Origin: an uncultured Prevotella sp.
GTDB lineage: Bacteria > Bacteroidota > Bacteroidia > Bacteroidales > Bacteroidaceae
NCBI GenBank assembly: GCA_900555035.1
Contig: USJX01000019.1
Coordinates: forward strand, 1 to 40,370
Length of the DNA stretch: 40,370 nucleotides
Reading direction: 5' to 3'
Part shown: positions 17,379 to 25,422 of the stretch, piece after piece
Numbering within the stretch: the stretch's first letter is position 1
Layout: each line of letters begins with the position of its first letter
Translations under genes and position numbers: made by a program
Notes under the pieces: generated by a model
Database searches by the model: none
Told to the model about the DNA's origin: nothing
Seen by the model: only the letters and a program-made list of their open reading frames with translations

Positions 17379-17446
17379 GAAGCCGTAGAAGCGTCTAATC
17401 ATTTTAAGAAGCATCTTATTAATAAGAAGCATCGCTTTTGCGGCTT
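17379..17446 (+). other. Structured ftsK-lolA spacer
   Basis: Bases 17379-17392 and 17433-17446 form a 14-position inverted repeat with two imperfect pairs. They enclose two copies of AAGAAGCATC and a perfect 12-bp palindrome CTTATTAATAAG (17415-17426). The outer arm is followed by an AT-rich tract. It may be a leaky terminator or a 5' leader structure of the carrier gene. Confidence 0.45.
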
Positions 17447-17486
17447 TATATTTAATTTATTAATGAACATAATAAACAATAGGGAT

Positions 17487-18086
17487 ATGAAAAAGATTTT
17501 AGCTATCGCTTTCGTAGCGATGATGAGCTTAGGCACCATGGCGCAGACCGCCCAGCAGGTGCTCGACAAGACTGCAGCCGTTATCGGCAATAAAAAGGGA
17601 GCCACCGCCAACTTCAAGATATCAAGTCCGAAATTTGGCTCGGCAAGCGGCTCTATCACCATCAAGGGTAACAAGTTCAACGCTCGCACGTCACAGGCCA
17701 TCGTCTGGTTCAACGGAAAGACGCAGTGGTCGTACATGAAGAAGACCAACGAGGTGAACGTGAGCAATCCAACCCAGGCACAGCAGATGTCGATGAATCC
17801 TTATACCTTCATCAACATCTACAAGACGGGATATAAAAGCACCCTCAAGTCTGTGGGCAACAACTATCAGGTTCATCTTGTAGCCAACAACCAGAAGCGT
17901 AGTGTGGCAGAGATGTATATCACCATCAACAAGAGTACCCACGTGCCTTCACAGGTAAAGATGAGACAAGGCTCTACCTGGAGCACCATCAGCATTTCGG
18001 GCTTCAAGGCAAAGAATGTGGCAAACAGTGCCTTCACCTTCAACAGCAAGGAATTCCCAGGTGCCGAAGTCATCGATTTAAGATAG
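17487..18086 (+). CDS. LolA-like outer-membrane lipoprotein carrier
   Basis: A periplasmic protein of 199 residues from the start MKKILAIAFVAMM. An alternative ATG 24 bases upstream would add eight polar residues before the signal peptide, so I reject it. A signal peptide is cut near GTMA-QTAQQV. The rest is a beta-rich LolA/LolB-type fold (KFNARTSQAIVWFNGKTQWSY, then short strands). The family shields lipoprotein acyl chains on the way to the outer membrane, and this gene commonly follows ftsK in Bacteroidetes. No LolB or Lol ABC gene lies in the window. Confidence 0.82.
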   Translation: MKKILAIAFVAMMSLGTMAQTAQQVLDKTAAVIGNKKGATANFKISSPKFGSASGSITIKGNKFNARTSQAIVWFNGKTQWSYMKKTNEVNVSNPTQAQQMSMNPYTFINIYKTGYKSTLKSVGNNYQVHLVANNQKRSVAEMYITINKSTHVPSQVKMRQGSTWSTISISGFKAKNVANSAFTFNSKEFPGAEVIDLR

Positions 18087-18125
18087 GGGAAAAGGCAATA
18101 TTTGCTCCAAACATCATAAAAGAGC

Positions 18126-18164
18126 AAAAGCATTATAAAATAAAAGAAAAAAAAGCATTATAAA
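18126..18164. repeat. 25-base-spaced direct repeat after LolA-like gene
   Basis: The 14-mer AAAAGCATTATAAA occurs at 18126-18139 and again at 18151-18164, 25 bases apart, between the LolA-like gene and the kinase gene. The upstream 25 bases (18101-18125) show a weaker related pattern. Confidence 0.8.
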
Positions 18165-18183
18165 TTATTAAAACCAAACTAAA

Positions 18184-19266
18184 ATGAAAGATCTTACAGC
18201 TATTCTAAAACAGTTCGATATCAGGGGAACTGTAAGTGAGGTTAAACCTCTCGGTAACGGACTTATCAATGACACCTACAAGGTGACAACCCAGGAAGAG
18301 GATGCTCCTGATTACGTTCTTCAGCGTATCAACGACTCTATCTTCACCGATGTTGACCTCCTGCAGCACAACATAGAGGAAGTTACCACCCACATCCGCC
18401 AGCAGCTCGAAGCCAAGGGTACTGACGATATCGACCGCAAAGTACTCACCTTCGTCAAAGCTGCCACTGGCAAAACTTATGTAAAAGACGAGGATCAGCA
18501 GTACTGGCGCATCTCAGTATTCATTCCTCGTGCCATTACTCAAGAGGCAGTGAACCCAGAAAGTTCCTACTACGCAGGCAAGACTTTTGGCGAGTTTGAG
18601 GCACAGTTGACAGATATCACCGATCGCCTCGGCGAAACTATCCCTGATTTCCACAACATGGAATTGCGCCGCGACCAGCTCCGCCAGGCTGTCAAGGAAG
18701 ACAGAGCAGGCAGAGCAGAAGGCGTGAAGGACTTCATCTCTGACATCGAGAAATACATGGACGAGATGTGTCTCTGCCAGCGCCTCTTCCGTGAGGGTAA
18801 GTTGCAGAAGCATGTTTGCCACTGCGATACCAAGGTGAACAATATGATGTTTGATGAAGAGGGTCGCGTATTATGCGTCATCGACCTCGATACCGTGATG
18901 CCATCTCTCTTCGTCAGCGATTACGGCGATTTCCTCCGCACCGCAGCCAATACCATTGCAGAAGACTCACCAGAGTTCGAGAAAATCGATTTCCGCATGG
19001 ATATCTTCGAATCATTCACCCGCGGTTATGTGGAGTCGGCTTCAGCCTTCCTTTCTCCATTAGAGATTTCTCTTCTTCCTCATGCAGCCGAACTCTTCCC
19101 ATACATGCAGGCTGTACGCTTCCTCTGGGATTACCTCAACGGCGACCACTACTGGAAGTGCAAGTATCCTGAGCATAACCTCGTAAGAGCCCAGAACCAG
19201 TGGCACCTCTTCCTGAAGGCAAAGGAACACGAAGCAGAAATGAAAGCCTTTATCGAAAAGCTTTAA
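18184..19266 (+). CDS. NahK-like N-acetylhexosamine kinase homolog (APH fold)
   Basis: A 360-residue kinase of the aminoglycoside phosphotransferase/choline kinase fold. The opening (GNGLINDTYKVTT, then YVLQRINDSIF) closely resembles bifidobacterial N-acetylhexosamine 1-kinase NahK. So do the catalytic loop HCDTKVNNMMF near 213-223, the metal-binding VIDLDTVMPS and SDYGDFLRTAAN, and the C-terminal YPEHNLVRAQNQ. NahK makes N-acetylhexosamine 1-phosphate from sugars released from mucin and milk glycans. That exact substrate is inferred, and other sugars are possible. No glycan-uptake or phosphorylase gene is adjacent. A hairpin follows its stop codon. Confidence 0.8.
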   Translation: MKDLTAILKQFDIRGTVSEVKPLGNGLINDTYKVTTQEEDAPDYVLQRINDSIFTDVDLLQHNIEEVTTHIRQQLEAKGTDDIDRKVLTFVKAATGKTYVKDEDQQYWRISVFIPRAITQEAVNPESSYYAGKTFGEFEAQLTDITDRLGETIPDFHNMELRRDQLRQAVKEDRAGRAEGVKDFISDIEKYMDEMCLCQRLFREGKLQKHVCHCDTKVNNMMFDEEGRVLCVIDLDTVMPSLFVSDYGDFLRTAANTIAEDSPEFEKIDFRMDIFESFTRGYVESASAFLSPLEISLLPHAAELFPYMQAVRFLWDYLNGDHYWKCKYPEHNLVRAQNQWHLFLKAKEHEAEMKAFIEKL

Positions 19267-19267
19267 G

Positions 19268-19325
19268 AAAGAGACTCTGGGATGATATGTAGTCAACGCC
19301 GACCACTACGAAAACAGGTCTCTTT
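19268..19325 (+). terminator. Terminator-like hairpin after NahK-like gene
   Basis: AAAGAGAC (19268-19275) pairs with GTCTCTTT (19318-19325), which runs into further T. An inner GTAGT/ACTAC stem lies at 19289-19293 and 19305-19309. It starts 2 bases after the stop codon. Confidence 0.6.
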
Positions 19326-19341
19326 TGGTAAAATACTATTT

Positions 19342-19386
19342 AATTCTGTAAAATTTCCAAAATAACATTGGATTTTTTACAGAATT
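19342..19386 (+). promoter_or_regulatory. Palindrome directly upstream of PerR-type gene promoter
   Basis: A 19-base arm at 19342-19360 is mirrored by 19368-19386 with 17 of 19 positions paired, including a perfect outer 12-mer (AATTCTGTAAAA). It ends one base before the -33 box. It could be an operator for the adjacent PerR-like regulator or a second terminator of the kinase gene. Confidence 0.5.
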
Positions 19387-19387
19387 G

Positions 19388-19419
19388 TTTGGTAGTTACA
19401 AAAAAAGTTTGTATCTTTG
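19388..19419 (+). promoter_or_regulatory. Promoter of perR-rubrerythrin pair
   Basis: TTTG at 19388-19391 and TATCTTTG at 19412-19419 are separated by exactly 20 bases. The start codon of the regulator is 30 bases further on. Confidence 0.88.
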
Positions 19420-19449
19420 CACCCGTAAAACAAAACTTAGAGTAAGAGC

Positions 19450-19872
19450 ATGAAACAGACAAAAGCATACACCCGACTGATGGAGAGAGGCATTCGCCCT
19501 TCGGTACAAAGGCTTGCCATCATGGATTATCTTATCCACCATCCCATCCATCCTACGATAGATGACGTGTACCAAGCACTGTGCAACAAGGTGCCAACCC
19601 TGAGTCGTACCACAGTATATAATACGCTTCGCATGTTGAGCGAGAAACGGGCTTCACAGATGATAACTATCGACGACCACCGCGTCTGCTACGATGGCAA
19701 TGTAGAAAGCCATGTACATTTCTACTGCAAGAAATGCGGTAAGATTATCGACCTCTTCGGCGAGCAAGCTCCAAAATTGGAAGGCGAAAAAATAGTAGAA
19801 GGCAACATCATACAGGAGGAGCAGCTCTATTACAAGGGAATCTGCGCCAAATGTGCCAAAAAGTTGGAATAA
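19450..19872 (+). CDS. Fur-family regulator, probably PerR type
   Basis: A 140-residue metal-dependent repressor. A winged helix covers about 10-85 (RPSVQRLAIMDYLIHH, TLSRTTVYNTLRML). The dimerisation part carries HVHFYCKKCGKIIDL and CAKCAKK, giving two CxxC pairs for structural zinc. The gene lies 42 bases before a rubrerythrin gene, the classic target of the peroxide sensor PerR, so PerR is the likely role rather than iron control. A separate Fur-family gene exists at 33.0-33.5 kb. A strong promoter and a palindrome lie upstream, consistent with autoregulation. Confidence 0.85.
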   Translation: MKQTKAYTRLMERGIRPSVQRLAIMDYLIHHPIHPTIDDVYQALCNKVPTLSRTTVYNTLRMLSEKRASQMITIDDHRVCYDGNVESHVHFYCKKCGKIIDLFGEQAPKLEGEKIVEGNIIQEEQLYYKGICAKCAKKLE

Positions 19873-19914
19873 CTCATATACATATATACAATAACATTTT
19901 AATACATTAACATT

Positions 19915-20475
19915 ATGAAGAAGAAATTTATTTGCACCGTTTGTGGTTATATTTACGAGGGAACAGAGGCACCTGAGAAGTGCCCTATCTGCAAGGCTCC
20001 AGCCAGCAAGTTCAAGGAGATGGAAGATACAGTAGATGATGACTTGACATTCGCTACTGTTCACGTACTCGGCCAGGCTTACAAGGATGGCGTTAACGAG
20101 GAGGTTATCAAGGGCTTGAAGGATCACTTCGCAGGTGAGTGCGGCGAGGTAGGTATGTATCTTGCTATGGCTCGCCAGGCAGACCGTGAGGGTTATCCAG
20201 AGATTGCAGAGGCTTACAAGCGCTATGCTTTCGAGGAGGCAGACCACGCTTCTCGTTTCGCAGAGTTGCTGGGTGAGGTTTTGGGTGACACCAAGAGCAA
20301 CCTCGAGGCTCGCATCGCTGCAGAGAAGGGTGCTTGCGAGGACAAGTTCCGCATCGCTAAGTTGGCTAAGGAGCAGGGCTCTGACGCTATCCACGACACA
20401 GTTCATGAGATGGCTAAGGACGAGGCTCGCCACTGCGCAGGCTTCGCTGGTCTCTACAAGCGCTACTTCAAGTAA
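19915..20475 (+). CDS. rbr: Reverse rubrerythrin (rubredoxin domain first)
   Basis: A 186-residue non-haem di-iron protein that reduces hydrogen peroxide in anaerobes. Unlike classical rubrerythrin, the rubredoxin-like Fe(Cys)4 domain is at the N-terminus (CTVCGYIYEG at 7-16, CPICKAPASKF at 24-34). The four-helix ferritin-like domain follows. It carries paired Glu and ExxH motifs (GECGEVGMYLAMARQADREGY, EEADHASRF, DEARHCAGF). Codon use is strongly biased to a small set (GAG, AAG, GCT), suggesting high expression. It is cotranscribed with the PerR-like gene. Its last codons are duplicated just downstream. Confidence 0.92.
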   Translation: MKKKFICTVCGYIYEGTEAPEKCPICKAPASKFKEMEDTVDDDLTFATVHVLGQAYKDGVNEEVIKGLKDHFAGECGEVGMYLAMARQADREGYPEIAEAYKRYAFEEADHASRFAELLGEVLGDTKSNLEARIAAEKGACEDKFRIAKLAKEQGSDAIHDTVHEMAKDEARHCAGFAGLYKRYFK

Positions 20476-20504
20476 TTTAATAGCGTTACTTCAAGTAATT
20501 CACT
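20459..20504. repeat. 23-bp tandem duplication across rubrerythrin stop codon
   Basis: Unit 1 (20459-20481) includes the final codons and the TAA at 20473-20475. Unit 2 (20482-20504) matches it at 20 of 23 positions, including the run TACTTCAAGTAATT. Confidence 0.9.
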
Positions 20505-20585
20505 AAGACTGTAGCAAAAGCCCTGGATTACCGGGAATATATTTAGAATATTTATTACACAAGTAAAAGTATTCAGCTCTAGATA

Positions 20586-20636
20586 AAAGGACCTGCACAG
20601 GGAGGATTTCATCCATTCTCCTTGCGCAGGCCCTTT
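20586..20636 (+). terminator. Hairpin after perR-rubrerythrin pair
   Basis: A long imperfect stem (586-607 with 615-636 of the 20 kb block) has about 20 paired positions, two mismatches and a 7-base loop. It lacks a strong T run. A second small hairpin (CGTGG/CCACG) lies near 20651-20681, before the TamB-like gene. Confidence 0.65.
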
Positions 20637-20776
20637 GACTCGTTTAGGGCACCGTGGAAGGTGGGAAGGCCTCAGCCACGAGATATACAAGTTACAAAAT
20701 ATAAAATCAATACGCTCTGAAACGCTTTAAGCATATCATCAACTGCATCGTATGGACGATATTCTCGCTCTACGTT

Positions 20777-23700
20777 TTGCTCATCGTACTGTTGCATCTG
20801 CCACCAGTACAAACCTTCCTTGGCTCTACCATTGCCGACGCTCTCAGCAAGAAATTCGGAACAGAAGTGAGTGTTGGCAAAGTAAACCTTGGTTTCTTTA
20901 ACCGTATCATCATCGACAATGTGAGAATGCTCGACCAGAAAGGAGATAGCATGATTTATGCTACACGCCTATCTGCCAAGGTTGATATACTCCCGCTGAA
21001 GGATGGTAAGATTTCTATTTCTTCAGCCCAGCTCTTTGGGTTGAACGCCAACGTGTATAAGCAAGATGCCAAGAGTCCGCTCAACATCCAGTTTATGCTC
21101 GATTCCCTGGCTTCGAAAGATACCACCAAGCATACTCCGCTCGACCTCCACATCGGAAGTGTTATCATCCGCCATGGTGCCATCGCCTATAACCAGCGTG
21201 ATGTGGCTGCTCGAAGCGGCGTGTTCTCAACCCAACATATCGGGGTGAGAAACCTATCAGCGCATATCGTATTAAACCATTTAACCGATAACGATATTCA
21301 TTTATTAGTCAAGAAGATATCCCTTACTGACAAATCAGGACTTGAACTCAAGAACCTTTCTTTTAAACTTGATGCAGACAAGCAGAAAGCCAAGCTGAGC
21401 AACTTCATATTGGAACTTCCCCACTCCAGTTTGCAGTTGGAAGACCTACTTGCCTCTTATCGCACAGACGACAAAGGCAAGCTCATCAGCGAATCTCTTC
21501 AATTTGAAGGCGGCATCAAGCCATCACATATTACCCTAGCAGATGTGGCATGCTTTGCCCCCGTCCTCCACAAGTGGAACGATGCTCTGCTGCTTAGCAC
21601 CCATTTCTCGGGAACCAGCACATCGGCACGTATTCATCATCTGAATCTGAATACAAAAAGCGGAAGCATCGTTCTTGAAGCCAAAGGTAAAGCAAACAAA
21701 TGGGACAACCAGCTACACTGGTATGTCAACATAGAAAAACTGAACGTATCGGGCGATGGCATCACTCATATCGCCCAGAACCTTGGCAGCAAGGTGAAGA
21801 TTCCAAAAGAAGTACTCCGACTGGGGGACATCCATTATCATGGCATCGCCCATGGCAAGAACATAACAGGCAGCAAGGTAAGCAAAAATAATACAGCCTC
21901 AACAAATATGATAGCTGCAAAGGGAATCCTGCGCACAGACGTAGGAAATGTAGAACTTGACCTATCGCAGAATGGTAAGCAACTGCATGCCCACGTGAAT
22001 ACCAAGAGCATCAATTTGGGCAAAATATTAGACAACAGGAAGATGGGTACCATCGCTGCCAATATAGAAGCCCAGGGCACAGCCCAGCATCTGATAGCTA
22101 AAGGAAACATCGGACATTTCATGTTCAACAAATACAACTTCCGCAACATCATGCTGAATGGCAGCTATAACAAAGGACTCATCAATGGTCTTGCCTCTAT
22201 CGCCGATCCCAACATCAAGTTGCAGGTAGAAGGAAAATACAATATCAAAAAGAAGCTATATGATGCCACCCTCTACCTGGAGCATCTGCAACCTGCAGTG
22301 CTAGGCGTGAAGATGGCAGACAAAGAATATACACTCAACGATATCCACGTAAGCGCCAAGAACGAAGGTGCCGACAGCTATCTGGACTTAGAAGCGCCAT
22401 TCGCAGATCTGCACGTAAAGGGAAGATACGACTACGCCACATTGGTACAGAGCATGACCAACATGATAGCCAGCAAGCTTCCTACCCTGCCGGGCATCGG
22501 AAAGACAAACAAGAAGGTACACAACGACTTCACTATCCAGGCACAGATTACCTCTACCGATATTCTGCAACGCATGCTGGGCATACCACTGCAAATCGCA
22601 GAACCTGTATATATCGATGGAAATCTCTCAGACAATGAACGCTCCGTGAATCTCTATGCTTCGCTGCCTGCCTTTGCCTACAACGGCAACGCCTACAATG
22701 GCGGCAAACTACAGATGCACACCACCGGCGACACGCTGAAGGTGAATGCACAGATACAGAAAGGCCTGGCAGGTGAAAACGGAATAGAACTTCATGTGAA
22801 TGCTGCCGCTGCCGACAATACACTGAAGGCAATGCTGGGATATGACAATCACTCGGCGAAAACACCTATCAAGGCGGCACTGAATGCAGAGGCACAATTC
22901 TTCAAGGCAGACGACGATATCTCAACTGCCCGCATCGGCATCCAGCCATCCGTGGTTCATATAGGCAACAAACCTTGGCAGGTGCATCCGGCAGAAATCA
23001 CCTACAGCAAGAACCATCTGCAGATAGAAGACTTCGCCATCAGTCATAAGAATCAGGAAATAGCCATCAACGGATTGGCTACTCCAAACAAAGAAGACTC
23101 CATCGTGGCAGAGCTAAAAGATGTGGATGTGGAATATATCATGAATCTGATAAACTTCCATTCGGTGGATTTCGCAGGAAAAGCTTCAGGAAAGGCCATC
23201 GTGAAGAGCATCTTCAATGATCCGGATGCCTACGCCCAACTCGACGTGAAAGACTTCGAGTTTGAACACGGACCTCTGGGAGTACTGCATGCCAACGTGA
23301 ACTTCAATAAGGAAGAGAGCCAGATAGACATCAAGGCTGTGGCTGATGACGGACCAGAACACCAGACACTCATCGACGGCTATGTATCGCCTAAGCGCAA
23401 CTACATAGACCTGGGTATTGAGGCGCAAGGTACCAGCCTGAAATTCCTGGAAAGCTTCTGTGGAAGTTTCATGGACAACATTCAGGCATGGTGCAAGGGC
23501 AAGCTGAACGTAGTGGGCGATCTTAAAAACATCAACCTGGTGGGTGATATCGTAGCAAACGGCAAGATGCACATGAAGCAACTGGGCACAGACTACAGCT
23601 TTAAGAACCTGAGGGCACATGCCATTCCGGATGACATCCAGCTGCTGGGAGACACCATCTACGACCGCAACCACAATATTGCAATAGTGAATGGAGGTAT

Positions 23701-25063
23701 CCACCACAAGCACCTCACCCGACTGAGCTACGACATCGACCTGGAGGCGCACAACTTCCTGGGTTACGACACCCACGAGTTTGGCGACAACACCTTCTAT
23801 GGCACGGTATATGCCACCGGAAAAGTGGGAATCCACGGCAAGAGCGGCGAAACCATCATCGACATCGATGCCCAGCCTGAAGCTGGAAGTATCTTTGTAT
23901 ATAATGTGGCAAGTCCTGATGCCATCAGCGACAAGAGCTTCATTCATTGGCACGAGATAATTCCACAGCTTGCCGACAGCATACCGACCATCAAGGAAGA
24001 GGATGACATCGATTTCTCGTCAGATATGCGAATCAACTTCCTCATCAATACAAACGAGAATCTGACTCTGAAGCTGATGATGGACGCACAGAGCGGAGAC
24101 TGCATTACCCTGAATGGTAATGGAGTACTCAGAGCCAACTGGTTTAACAAGGGGTCATTCGATATGTTCGGCAACTATGTGGTTAACCACGGCGTATATA
24201 AACTCACCATCCAGAATGTCATCAAGAAGGACTTCGAGTTTATGCCAGGCGGAACCATCGCCTTTGGCGGAAACCCATACAATGCACCACTCAACCTGCA
24301 GGCAAAATATACCGTAAATGGCGTTCCGCTGAGCGACCTGAGTATCGGACGTTCTTTCTCTGCCAACAACATTAGAGTAGATTGCCTGATGAACATCACA
24401 GGCACGCCGCAGAGTCCGAAGGTAGATTTCTCGATGGACTTGCCTACGGTGAATACAGATGCCAAGCAGATGATCTACTCCATCATCAACTCGCAGGAAG
24501 AGATGAACCAGCAGGTGCTCTATCTGCTTGCCATAGGTCGCTTCTATGCCCAGACCAACAACAACCAGGCAAGCGAGGATGCCGCCCAGCAAAGTCAGAC
24601 TTCGCTGGCGATGCAGAGTTTCCTGAGCGGAACCATTTCGCAGCAGATCAACACGGTGCTCTCGAATGTGGTAAAAAGTAACAACTGGAATTTCGGAGCC
24701 AATATCTCTACGGGGGATGAAGGATTCAACAATGCGGAATATGAGGGTATATTGAGCGGCAGACTGCTGAACAACAGACTGCTCTTCAACGGTCAGTTTG
24801 GCTATCGCGACAACGCCAATGCCACCCAGAGTTTCATCGGAGACTTCGACCTGCGCTATCTCATCTATCCAAACGGCAACCTTGCGGTGCGCATGTATAA
24901 TCAAACAAACGACCGCTATTTCACCAGGAACAGCCTAAACACACAAGGTTTGGGCTTGATTATGAAGAAAGACTTCAATGGCTGGCGAGACCTCTTCGGA
25001 ATCAAGAAGAAAAAGATGAAGACGAAGAAAGAAGATAAAAGAGAGAAAAAGAGCACGAAATAA
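20777..25063 (+). CDS. TamB-like inner-membrane/periplasmic bridging protein (start uncertain)
   Basis: A very large protein, 1428 residues from the TTG at 20777. It belongs to the AsmA/TamB group, long beta-groove proteins that carry phospholipid or help assembly between the membranes. Repeated amphipathic beta strands fill the middle. The last 330 residues match the TamB C-terminal domain (GNPYNAPLNLQAKYTVNG, GTPQSPKVDFSMDLP, LLAIGRFY, FDLRYLIYPNGNLAVRMYNQTNDRYF). It ends in a Lys-rich tail. The reading frame stays open upstream to 20705 and encodes the membrane anchor (KRFKHIINCIVWTIFSLYV), but it has no ATG there. CTG at 20717 would give a normal start. No TamA gene is adjacent. Confidence 0.88.
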   Translation: MLIVLLHLPPVQTFLGSTIADALSKKFGTEVSVGKVNLGFFNRIIIDNVRMLDQKGDSMIYATRLSAKVDILPLKDGKISISSAQLFGLNANVYKQDAKSPLNIQFMLDSLASKDTTKHTPLDLHIGSVIIRHGAIAYNQRDVAARSGVFSTQHIGVRNLSAHIVLNHLTDNDIHLLVKKISLTDKSGLELKNLSFKLDADKQKAKLSNFILELPHSSLQLEDLLASYRTDDKGKLISESLQFEGGIKPSHITLADVACFAPVLHKWNDALLLSTHFSGTSTSARIHHLNLNTKSGSIVLEAKGKANKWDNQLHWYVNIEKLNVSGDGITHIAQNLGSKVKIPKEVLRLGDIHYHGIAHGKNITGSKVSKNNTASTNMIAAKGILRTDVGNVELDLSQNGKQLHAHVNTKSINLGKILDNRKMGTIAANIEAQGTAQHLIAKGNIGHFMFNKYNFRNIMLNGSYNKGLINGLASIADPNIKLQVEGKYNIKKKLYDATLYLEHLQPAVLGVKMADKEYTLNDIHVSAKNEGADSYLDLEAPFADLHVKGRYDYATLVQSMTNMIASKLPTLPGIGKTNKKVHNDFTIQAQITSTDILQRMLGIPLQIAEPVYIDGNLSDNERSVNLYASLPAFAYNGNAYNGGKLQMHTTGDTLKVNAQIQKGLAGENGIELHVNAAAADNTLKAMLGYDNHSAKTPIKAALNAEAQFFKADDDISTARIGIQPSVVHIGNKPWQVHPAEITYSKNHLQIEDFAISHKNQEIAINGLATPNKEDSIVAELKDVDVEYIMNLINFHSVDFAGKASGKAIVKSIFNDPDAYAQLDVKDFEFEHGPLGVLHANVNFNKEESQIDIKAVADDGPEHQTLIDGYVSPKRNYIDLGIEAQGTSLKFLESFCGSFMDNIQAWCKGKLNVVGDLKNINLVGDIVANGKMHMKQLGTDYSFKNLRAHAIPDDIQLLGDTIYDRNHNIAIVNGGIHHKHLTRLSYDIDLEAHNFLGYDTHEFGDNTFYGTVYATGKVGIHGKSGETIIDIDAQPEAGSIFVYNVASPDAISDKSFIHWHEIIPQLADSIPTIKEEDDIDFSSDMRINFLINTNENLTLKLMMDAQSGDCITLNGNGVLRANWFNKGSFDMFGNYVVNHGVYKLTIQNVIKKDFEFMPGGTIAFGGNPYNAPLNLQAKYTVNGVPLSDLSIGRSFSANNIRVDCLMNITGTPQSPKVDFSMDLPTVNTDAKQMIYSIINSQEEMNQQVLYLLAIGRFYAQTNNNQASEDAAQQSQTSLAMQSFLSGTISQQINTVLSNVVKSNNWNFGANISTGDEGFNNAEYEGILSGRLLNNRLLFNGQFGYRDNANATQSFIGDFDLRYLIYPNGNLAVRMYNQTNDRYFTRNSLNTQGLGLIMKKDFNGWRDLFGIKKKKMKTKKEDKREKKSTK

Positions 25064-25072
25064 GGTAGTGTC

Positions 25073-25138
25073 ACTAGGCTCGGCAGAGCTGCCGACTGCA
25101 GTCAGCAGACGTGCTAACTAGGCTCAGCAGAGCTATTG
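25073..25138. repeat. 22-bp tandem repeat, three units, after TamB-like gene
   Basis: Units begin at 25073, 25095 and 25117, exactly 22 bases apart. Units 1 and 3 share ACTAGGCTC(G/A)GCAGAGCT; unit 2 matches at about 13 of 22 positions (ACT, TC, GCAGA conserved). The array starts 10 bases after the stop codon. CACTAGGCTC (25072-25081) is also mirrored by GAGCCTAGTG (25138-25147). Confidence 0.8.
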
Positions 25139-25167
25139 AGCCTAGTGGCTATATTCTAGAAGCTATA

Positions 25168-25236
25168 AAAAAACTCCTTTCATACTCAAGTTGCTATTTA
25201 TCAATCAAGCTAACTTAAGCGTGAAAGGAGTTTTTT
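25168..25236. terminator. Strong bidirectional terminator
   Basis: A perfect 15-bp inverted repeat (25168-25182 with 25222-25236) carries A and T runs on its outer ends, plus an imperfect inner extension (CTCAAGTTGCT against AGCTAACTTAAG). It separates the TamB-like gene (+) from tRNA-Ser (-). Confidence 0.9.
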
Positions 25237-25252
25237 ATTTTATATTTCCTTG

Positions 25253-25341
25253 CGGAAGATGAGGGATTCAAACCCCCGATACCCGGAAGAGGGTATACCG
25301 GATTTCGAGTCCAGCGCATTCGGTCACTCTGCCAATCTTCC
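25253..25341 (-). tRNA. tRNA-Ser (anticodon CGA)
   Basis: On the minus strand an 89-base tRNA starts with GGAAGAT and ends with ATCTTCC plus G. It has a D-arm (GGCAGAGTGACCGAATGCGC), an anticodon stem CTGGA/TCCGG with loop reading CGA, a long variable arm (TACCCTCTTCCGGGTA) and a T-arm with GGTTTGAATCCC. The long variable arm and discriminator G confirm serine. The CCA end is not fully encoded. It reads UCG codons. Confidence 0.95.
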
Positions 25342-25361
25342 TCGACTTATTTTGTCAGATG

Positions 25362-25392
25362 CAAAAGTACTACTTTTTTTGCATCCGACAAA
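25362..25392 (-). promoter_or_regulatory. tRNA-Ser promoter inside a palindrome
   Basis: On the minus strand TTTG (25389-25392) and TACTTTTG (25362-25369) are 19 bases apart, upstream of the tRNA by about 20 bases. The whole element sits in a near-palindrome from 25349 to 25395, with arms ATTTTGTC, GATGCAAAA and GTA mirrored with small gaps. Confidence 0.8.
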
Positions 25393-25422
25393 ATATTTGG
25401 TTTATTTTTTAACTAACTTAAC

